A stretch of DNA of 64,000 bases from Streptomyces pristinaespiralis (GTDB taxonomy: Bacteria; Actinomycetota; Actinomycetes; Streptomycetales; Streptomycetaceae), in contig NZ_CP011340.1 of assembly GCF_001278075.1 (NCBI RefSeq), positions 6,135,501-6,199,500 on the forward strand, written 5' to 3'. Position 1 is the first letter of the stretch, and each line of letters starts with the position of its first letter. The position numbers were made by a program, and so were the translations under genes. The notes under the pieces are model-generated. The model saw only the letters and a program-made list of their open reading frames with translations. It searched no databases and was not told the DNA's origin. Positions 58,719-64,000 of the stretch are shown piece after piece.

Positions 58719-61388
58719 CTACAGGCCGTAGCGCTCGCGCGCCTCCTTCACGGCCGAGGCGGGGACCTCACCGCGCTTCGCCAGCTGGGCCAGCGCCGCG
58801 ACCGTGATCGACTGCGCGTCGACACCGAAGTGGCGGCGGGCCGCGTCACGCGTGTCCGACAGGCCGAAGCCGTCCGTGCCGAGCGAGGACCAGTCCTGCT
58901 CGACCCACTGGCTGATCTGGTCCGGCACCTGCCGCATCCAGTCGGAGACCGCCAGCACCGGGCCGGGCGCGCCCTCCAGGGCCTGGGTGACGTACGGGGT
59001 GCGCTGCTCGCCGCGGAGCAGGGCCGCGTCGGACTCGAGCGCGTCGCGGCGCAGCTCGCCCCACGAGGTCGCGGACCAGACGTCGGCGGCCACGTTCCAG
59101 TCGGCCGCCAGGAGCTGCTGGGCCTCGAGCGCCCAGTGGATCGCCGTACCGGAGGCGAGCAGCTGGAGCCGCGGGGCGTCCGCGCCGGCCGCGCCCTCCT
59201 TGAAGCGGTACAGGCCCTTGACGATGCCCTCCTCGACGCCCTCCGGCATGGCGGGCTGGGGCTTGGGCTCGTTGTAGACCGTGAGGTAGTAGAAGACGTC
59301 CTCCGCGTCGGGGCCGTACATCCGGCGCAGACCGTCCTTGACGATCACGGCGATCTCGTACGCGAACGCCGGGTCGTAGTTGAGCGACGCCGGGTTGGTG
59401 GCGGCGATCAGGTGCGAGTGGCCGTCGGCATGCTGGAGGCCCTCGCCGGTCAGCGTCGTGCGTCCCGCGGTGGCGCCGACGATGAAGCCCTTGCCGAGCT
59501 GGTCGGCGAGCTGCCACATCTGGTCGCCGGTCCGCTGCCAGCCGAACATCGAGTAGAAGATGTAGAACGGGATCATCGTCTCGCCGTGCGTCGAGTACGA
59601 CGTGGCGGCGGCGATGAAGTCGGCCATGGCGCCGGCCTCGGTGATCCCCTCGTTGAGGATCTGGCCGTCCTTGGCCTCCTTGTAGTACATCAGCTGGTCG
59701 CGGTCGACCGGCTCGTACGTCTGGCCCATCGGCGAGTAGATGCCGGCGGACGGGAACAGCGACTCCATACCGAAGGTGCGGGCCTCGTCCGGGACGATCG
59801 GCACCCAGCGGTGGCCGGTCTGCTTGTCCCGCATCAGGTCCTTGACCAGGCGGACGAACGCCATGGTCGTGGCCATCTCCTGCTTGCCGGAGCCCTTGTG
59901 CAGCGCCTTGAAGGCGCGCTCCTCCGGCTCGGGCAGGGGGGCGGAGGCGTGCATCCGGCGGGCCGGGGCGGGACCGCCGAGGGCCGCGCGGCGCTCCTGG
60001 AGGTAGCGGACCTCGGGGGAGTCGGCGCCGGGGTGGCCGTAGGGCACCACACCGCCGTCGAAGGCGCTGTCCGCGATCGGGAGCCCGAGCAGGTCACGCA
60101 TGCCCTTGAACTCGTCGATCGTCAGCTTCTTCATCTGGTGGTTGGCGTTCTTGGACTCGAAGCCCTTGCCGAGGGTGTGGCCCTTCACCGTCTGAGCGAG
60201 GATCACGGTCGGCGCGCCCTTGTGGGCGAGCGCCGCCCGGTACGCCGCGTACACCTTGCGGGCCTCGTGGCCGCCGCGGGAGGTGTGGAAGCACTCGGCG
60301 ATCTTGGCGTCGGTGAGGATCTTCCCGAGCTCGACGAGCGCGGGCTCCGCGCCGAAGAAGTGCTCACGGATGTAGGCCACGTCGCGGGTCGCGTACGTCT
60401 GGAACTGCGCGTCGGGGACCTCGCGCAGCCGGCGCACCAGGGCGCCCGTGGTGTCGAGCTGGAACACCTCGTCCCAGGCCGAGCCCCACAGCGACTTGAC
60501 GACGTTCCAGCCGGCGCCGCGGAACTGGGCCTCCAGCTCCTGCACGATCTTGAAGTTGGCGCGGACCGGGCCGTCGAGACGCTGCAGGTTGCAGTTGATC
60601 ACGAAGGTCAGGTTGTCCAGCTGCTCGCGGGAGGCGAGGGCGAGGGCCGCGGTCGACTCCGGCTCGTCCATCTCGCCGTCGCCGAGGAACGCCCAGACGT
60701 GCGAGTTCGAGGTGTCCTTGATGCCGCGGCCCTGGAGGTAGCGGTTGAACCGCGCCTGGTAGATCGCGGACAGCGGGCCGAGGCCCATGGACACGGTGGG
60801 GAACTCCCACAGCCAGGGCAGCCGGCGCGGGTGCGGGTACGAGGGGAGGCCCTTGCCGCCGGCCTCCTGGCGGAAGTTGTCGAGGTGGTCCTCGGTGAGC
60901 CGGCCGTCGAGGAACGCGCGGGCGTAGATGCCGGGGGAGGCGTGGCCCTGGATGTAGAGCTGGTCGCCGGAGCCGTCCCCCTCCTTGCCGCGGAAGAAGT
61001 GGTTGAAGCCGGTCTCGTAGAGCCAGGCCGCGGAGGCGAAGGTGGCGATGTGCCCGCCGACGCCGTGCTTGGAGCCGCGGGTCACCATGGCCGCGGCGTT
61101 CCAGCGGTTCCAGGCGGTGATCCGGGCTTCCATCGCCTCGTCGCCGTCGAAGGCGGGTTCGGCGGAGGTCGGGATGGTGTTGACGTAGTCCGTCTCCAGC
61201 AGGCGGGGCAGGGCCACACCGGCCTTCTCGGCGTGCTGGAGCGTGCGGCGCATCAGATACGCGGCGCGGTGCGGGCCTGCGTGCTCCGCGACGGCGTCGA
61301 GGGACGCCGCCCACTCGGCGGTTTCCTCGGCGTCGCGGTCCGGGAGCTGGTCGAGCTCGCTCGGAAGCTTGCCTACGGGGTCGGTCAT
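58719..61388 (-). CDS. aceE: Pyruvate dehydrogenase E1 component, homodimeric type
   Basis: An 889-residue thiamine-diphosphate enzyme that decarboxylates pyruvate and loads acetyl groups on the lipoyl E2. The TPP motif is [20 protein letters not shown] ending in NCNLQR, and the family segments [40 protein letters not shown] and [20 protein letters not shown] are clear. Length fits the Gram-negative-like and actinobacterial AceE. The ATG at 61388 gives [20 protein letters not shown]. It is downstream of a GntR gene and a 29-bp tandem array, and ends at a 15-bp hairpin. Confidence 0.97.
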   Translation of the reverse strand: MTDPVGKLPSELDQLPDRDAEETAEWAASLDAVAEHAGPHRAAYLMRRTLQHAEKAGVALPRLLETDYVNTIPTSAEPAFDGDEAMEARITAWNRWNAAAMVTRGSKHGVGGHIATFASAAWLYETGFNHFFRGKEGDGSGDQLYIQGHASPGIYARAFLDGRLTEDHLDNFRQEAGGKGLPSYPHPRRLPWLWEFPTVSMGLGPLSAIYQARFNRYLQGRGIKDTSNSHVWAFLGDGEMDEPESTAALALASREQLDNLTFVINCNLQRLDGPVRANFKIVQELEAQFRGAGWNVVKSLWGSAWDEVFQLDTTGALVRRLREVPDAQFQTYATRDVAYIREHFFGAEPALVELGKILTDAKIAECFHTSRGGHEARKVYAAYRAALAHKGAPTVILAQTVKGHTLGKGFESKNANHQMKKLTIDEFKGMRDLLGLPIADSAFDGGVVPYGHPGADSPEVRYLQERRAALGGPAPARRMHASAPLPEPEERAFKALHKGSGKQEMATTMAFVRLVKDLMRDKQTGHRWVPIVPDEARTFGMESLFPSAGIYSPMGQTYEPVDRDQLMYYKEAKDGQILNEGITEAGAMADFIAAATSYSTHGETMIPFYIFYSMFGWQRTGDQMWQLADQLGKGFIVGATAGRTTLTGEGLQHADGHSHLIAATNPASLNYDPAFAYEIAVIVKDGLRRMYGPDAEDVFYYLTVYNEPKPQPAMPEGVEEGIVKGLYRFKEGAAGADAPRLQLLASGTAIHWALEAQQLLAADWNVAADVWSATSWGELRRDALESDAALLRGEQRTPYVTQALEGAPGPVLAVSDWMRQVPDQISQWVEQDWSSLGTDGFGLSDTRDAARRHFGVDAQSITVAALAQLAKRGEVPASAVKEARERYGL

Positions 61389-61670
61389 GATCGCCGCCTT
61401 CCGGACAGGAGGGGGGTTGAGATAAGGGGGTGCCGTGTCTGGCAGGACAGGGCGACGGGTCTGGTGGACCCGGGGTCGACTGTAAGTCTCTGATCGATGA
61501 TCGATCAAAGCCTGGGGCGAAATTGGCATCGGGTGCCTCAAAAGTGGGCACGCTGTGCCGCGACGAATGGGTCCAATCGGGGCACCCGCGTGCACGTTCG
61601 AGCAGGCCCGGCGCCAGCCGTGCAGCCGGGGTGAGCGGGGACGAACGTCGGCCACCGCGTACGGGGAGCC
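61389..61670. other. aceE upstream region
   Basis: About 280 bp between the aceE start and the tandem array. It contains the short inverted sequence TGATCGATGATCGATCA (61491-61507), a place where a regulator could bind, and no gene. Confidence 0.5.
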
Positions 61671-61984
61671 ACGGGCGGAGGACCGTCCGTCACCTGGTCA
61701 CGCACGGAGGACCGTCCGTCACCCGGCAACGGGCGGAGGACCGTCCGTCACCCGGCAACGGGCGGAGGACCGTCCGTCACCCGGTCACGCGCGGTGGACC
61801 GTCACCTGGTCACGCACGGAGGACCGTCCGTCACCCGGCAACGGGCGGAGGACCGTCCGTCACCCGGCCACGCGCGGAGGACCGTCCGTCACCCGGTCAC
61901 GCGCGGTGGACCGTCACCTGGTCACGCACGGAGGACCGTCCGTCGTCACCCGGCCACGCGCGGGGGCACCCGTCGTCACCCGGC
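61671..61984. repeat. Tandem array of a 29-bp unit, eleven copies
   Basis: The consensus is ACGGGCGGAGGACCGTCCG followed by TCACCCGGCA. Copies begin at 61671, 61700, 61729, 61758, 61787, 61812, 61841, 61870, 61899, 61924 and 61956. Copies 5 and 9 are 25 bp (a CCGT deletion), copy 10 is 32 bp, and copy 11 is degenerate. A four-unit block (copies 2-5 and 6-9) is itself duplicated. Each full unit holds a GGAC-C-GTCC dyad. 29 is not a multiple of three, so it is not a protein repeat. Confidence 0.92.
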
Positions 61985-62020
61985 TGTGCGCGGACCTCGC
62001 GGGGAGGCCGTCGTCACCCG

Positions 62021-62644
62021 CTACGCGCGCGGGGCGCAGCCGAGGACGTGCGCCTTCACCAGCGAGCCGATCTCCGGATCGCGCCGGCGGAAGGCCTCCA
62101 CCAGGTCCTGGTGCTCCTCCGCGTACGACTTCTGCACCGTGCCCAGCCAGCGGATCGACAGGGCCGTGAAGACCTCGATCCCCAGTCCCTCCCAGGTGTG
62201 CAGCAGGACGCCGTTGCCCGCCGCCCTGACCAGCTCCCGGTGGAAGGCCACGGTGTGGCGGACCTGCCCCGCGGAGTCCCCGGTCCGGTCCGCCTCGTAC
62301 AGCGCCGACACGTGCGGCTCCAGCGTCGTGCAGTCCTCCGCGAGGCGCCCCGCGGCCAGTTCGGCCGCGATCTGCTCCAGGCCCGCCCGCACCGGGTAGC
62401 TCTCCTCGAGGTCCGCGGCGGTCAGATTCCGCACGCGTACGCCCTTGTTGGGCGCCGACTCGATCAGCCGCAGCGACTCCAGCTCGCGCAGCGCCTCGCG
62501 CACCGGCGTCTGGGAGACCTCGAGTTCGGTGGCGATCCGGCGCTCGACGATGCGTTCCCCCGGCTTCCAGCGCCCGCTGACGATCCCCTCCACGATGTGC
62601 TCGCGGATCTGATCGCGCAGCGAGTGGACGACGGGGATGGTCAT
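62021..62644 (-). CDS. GntR-family regulator, FadR/FCD type
   Basis: A 207-residue regulator: winged helix LRDQIREHIVEGIVSGRWKP, RIATELEVSQTPVREALREL and LRLIESAPNKGVRVRNLTAA, then an FCD helical ligand domain with metal-site residues (VRHTVAFHRELVRAAGNGVL, EHQDLVEAFRRRD). Lying between sucB and aceE on the same strand, it is a candidate controller of pyruvate or 2-oxoglutarate dehydrogenase genes, which is an inference from position. ATG at 62644 with GGAG upstream. Confidence 0.93.
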   Translation of the reverse strand: MTIPVVHSLRDQIREHIVEGIVSGRWKPGERIVERRIATELEVSQTPVREALRELESLRLIESAPNKGVRVRNLTAADLEESYPVRAGLEQIAAELAAGRLAEDCTTLEPHVSALYEADRTGDSAGQVRHTVAFHRELVRAAGNGVLLHTWEGLGIEVFTALSIRWLGTVQKSYAEEHQDLVEAFRRRDPEIGSLVKAHVLGCAPRA

Positions 62645-62691
62645 GGAGCGCTCCTTAAAGCCGCGTCGACCTGTGGCCCTTAGACAATACG

Positions 62692-62733
62692 GCTGCGCCC
62701 CCGCCGGGAAGTACTCCCGGGCGGGGGCGCAGC
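62692..62733 (-). terminator. Hairpin terminator after the E2 gene
   Basis: GCTGCGCCCCCGCC (62692-62705) pairs with GGCGGGGGCGCAGC (62720-62733); GGGA/TCCC adds an inner stem. It lies 28 bp past the stop at 62761. Confidence 0.88.
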
Positions 62734-62760
62734 AGGTGAGGCTGGTTACAGCGGTGCCGC

Positions 62761-64000
62761 TCAGAGGCCGAGCTCGACCTCGAACTCACCGGCCTCCAGG
62801 ATCTGCTTGACGGCCGTCAGGTAGCGGGCGGCGTCGGCGCCGTCCACCAGACGGTGGTCGTAGGAGAGCGCGACGTACGTCATGTCGCGGATCGCGATCG
62901 TCTCACCGAGGTCCGGGTGGTTCACGACCACCGGGCGGCGGACCGTGGCACCGATGCCCAGGATGGCGACCTGGTTCGGCGGCACGATGATCGTGTCGAA
63001 CAGCGCACCGCGCGAGCCGGTGTTGCTGATCGTGAAGGTCGCGCCGGCGAGGTCGTCCGGCGTGATCTTGCTGGCGCGCACGGCGCCGGCGAGCTCGGCG
63101 GTCTTCTTGGCGATACCGGCGAGGTTCAGGTCGCCCGCACCCTTGATGACCGGCGTCATCAGACCCTTCTCGGAGTCCACGGCGATGCCGATGTTCTCCG
63201 AGTCGAAGTACGTGATGGTGCCCTCGGCCTCGTTGATCCGGGCGTTGATGACCGGGTGGGCCTTCAGCGCCTGGGCGGCGGCCTTGACGAAGAACGGCAT
63301 CGGGGAGAGCTTGACGCCCTCACGGGCCGCGAACGCGTCCTTGGCACGGGCGCGCAGCTTCATCAGCTTGGTGATGTCGACCTCGACGACCGAGGTCAGC
63401 TGTGCCTGGTCGTGCAGCGCCTTCATCATGTTGTCGCCGATGACCTTGCGCATGCGGGTCATCTTGACCGTCTGACCGCGCAGCGGGGACGCCTCGAGCT
63501 TCGGAGCCTTGGCCGCGGCCGGGGCGGCAGCGGCGGCCGGCGCCTGCGCGGCGGCCTTGGCGGCCTCCGCGGCGGCGATGACGTCCTGCTTGCGGATACG
63601 GCCACCGACGCCGGTGCCCTTGACCGAACCGAGGTCGACGCCGTTCTCGGCGGCGAGCTTACGGACCAGCGGGGTCACGTATGCGTCGCTCGCCTCGACG
63701 GCGGCGGGCGCGGCCGGGGCGGCGGGAGCCGCCGGGGCCGGGGCCTGGACCGGCGCGGGCGCGGGGGCCGGGGCGGCCGGAGCCGGAGCCGGAGCAGCCG
63801 CGGGAGCCGGCGCCGGGGCCGGGGCCGGAGCGGGTGCCTGGGCGGCGGGCGCGGGGGCCGGTGCCGCCGGGGCCGGAGCAGCGGCCGGGGCGGGGGCGGC
63901 GGCCGGAGCCGCACCCTTCGCACCGATGACGGCCAGCTTGGCGCCGACCTCCGCCGTCTCGTCCTCCGCGACCACGATCTCCAGCAGGACGCCGGAGGCC
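62761..64000 (-). CDS. sucB: Dihydrolipoamide acyltransferase E2 (partial, 3' part)
   Basis: The right edge cuts the gene; about 412 residues remain. Visible in order are the end of a lipoyl domain (SGVLLEIVVAEDETAEVGAK), a 90-residue Ala/Pro linker, the E3-binding domain (VTPLVRKLAAENGVDLGSVK), and the catalytic domain ending in the DHRLVDGADAARYL motif with the active-site His and Asp. The gene could belong to pyruvate or 2-oxoglutarate dehydrogenase; in streptomycetes this position is annotated as sucB, from memory. The lipoyl domains need LipA and LipB, encoded in this window. Confidence 0.93.
   Translation of the reverse strand, partial: ASGVLLEIVVAEDETAEVGAKLAVIGAKGAAPAAAPAPAAAPAPAAPAPAPAAQAPAPAPAPAPAPAAAPAPAPAAPAPAPAPVQAPAPAAPAAPAAPAAVEASDAYVTPLVRKLAAENGVDLGSVKGTGVGGRIRKQDVIAAAEAAKAAAQAPAAAAAPAAAKAPKLEASPLRGQTVKMTRMRKVIGDNMMKALHDQAQLTSVVEVDITKLMKLRARAKDAFAAREGVKLSPMPFFVKAAAQALKAHPVINARINEAEGTITYFDSENIGIAVDSEKGLMTPVIKGAGDLNLAGIAKKTAELAGAVRASKITPDDLAGATFTISNTGSRGALFDTIIVPPNQVAILGIGATVRRPVVVNHPDLGETIAIRDMTYVALSYDHRLVDGADAARYLTAVKQILEAGEFEVELGL

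Noticed and set aside
57675..61493. Plus-strand frame of about 1,270 codons opposite aceE and the regulators.
   Set aside because: Another antisense shadow; the His/Val/Arg-rich product has no recognisable domain.
61671..61984. 29-bp tandem repeats could be a CRISPR array.
   Set aside because: The units abut each other with no unique spacers, and no cas gene is nearby; it is a minisatellite.
1..64000. A specialised-metabolite gene cluster, prophage or integrative element.
   Set aside because: No polyketide, peptide or terpene synthase, phage structural gene, integrase or tRNA attachment site was seen; only a decayed Tn3 trace is present.

Overview
The window is a piece of a very GC-rich actinobacterial chromosome and reads as core Streptomyces DNA. 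It has GTG and TTG starts, 4-bp ATGA gene overlaps, long GC-rich terminator hairpins with little or no T-tract, and Streptomyces-type families (DUF3105, DUF4191, DUF6233, DUF4240, an NsdA-like regulator). The set nadE, glnA2, glnE, glnII, glnA, lipA, lipB, aceE and sucB recalls, from memory only, the S. coelicolor nitrogen and pyruvate-metabolism neighbourhood. No rRNA or tRNA gene, CRISPR array, prophage or biosynthetic gene cluster was recognised.

Layout. 0-10 kb: end of an MFS-like gene, nadE, a CBS-domain protein, a DUF305/DUF3105/secreted-protein run, then an ArsR - small membrane protein - MMPL efflux unit with two identical operators, and glnA2. 10-19 kb: DUF6233, an MT0933-type antitoxin homologue, a methyltransferase, a VOC protein, glnE, a PAP2 enzyme, a MalR/Reg1-like LacI repressor without its usual transport genes, a GNAT and a TetR. 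19-30 kb: a large sigma-like/transmembrane hybrid, a tyrosine phosphatase, a secreted GH89 enzyme, a His-rich lipoprotein, a DUF1996 protein and a NarL-type two-component system. 30-38 kb: a repeat island, an epimerase, a PepSY membrane pair, an orphan winged-helix regulator with a candidate leader peptide, glnII and a Gfo/Idh oxidoreductase. 38-44.5 kb is the most disturbed part. It holds a decayed LRV-repeat gene, an ArsC-like protein, a MOSC protein and a GNAT. It also holds a FtsX/MacB-type ABC exporter with its TetR, lying between two remnants that look like the ends of a methyltransferase gene, one of them joined to a Tn3-type transposase C-terminus. 44.5-64 kb: glnA, an RDD protein, DUF4191, lipA, lipB, an NsdA-like regulator, a FAD oxidoreductase, an epimerase, a GNAT, DUF4240, an SDR/WYL/MerR group, aceE, a 29-bp tandem array, a GntR regulator and the 3' part of an E2 acyltransferase gene.

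How the genes fit together. Three glutamine-synthetase-type enzymes and the GS adenylyltransferase GlnE lie within 37 kb. glnA and glnII each carry a 38-bp, four-half-site sequence fitting the GlnR operator, and GlnA has Tyr397, the GlnE target. GlnA2 has Trp at that place and should escape GlnE. LipB and LipA make the lipoyl cofactor used by the E2 encoded at the right end, and AceE is the matching pyruvate dehydrogenase E1.

Most of the window is ordinary core chromosome. The least explained items are the broken methyltransferase/Tn3 relic around the ABC exporter, the sigma-like membrane hybrid at 19.5-21.5 kb, the candidate leader peptide at 34.6 kb, the decayed LRV gene at 38.5 kb, and several non-coding repeat structures. 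All functional calls rest on reading motifs by eye; no database search was possible.
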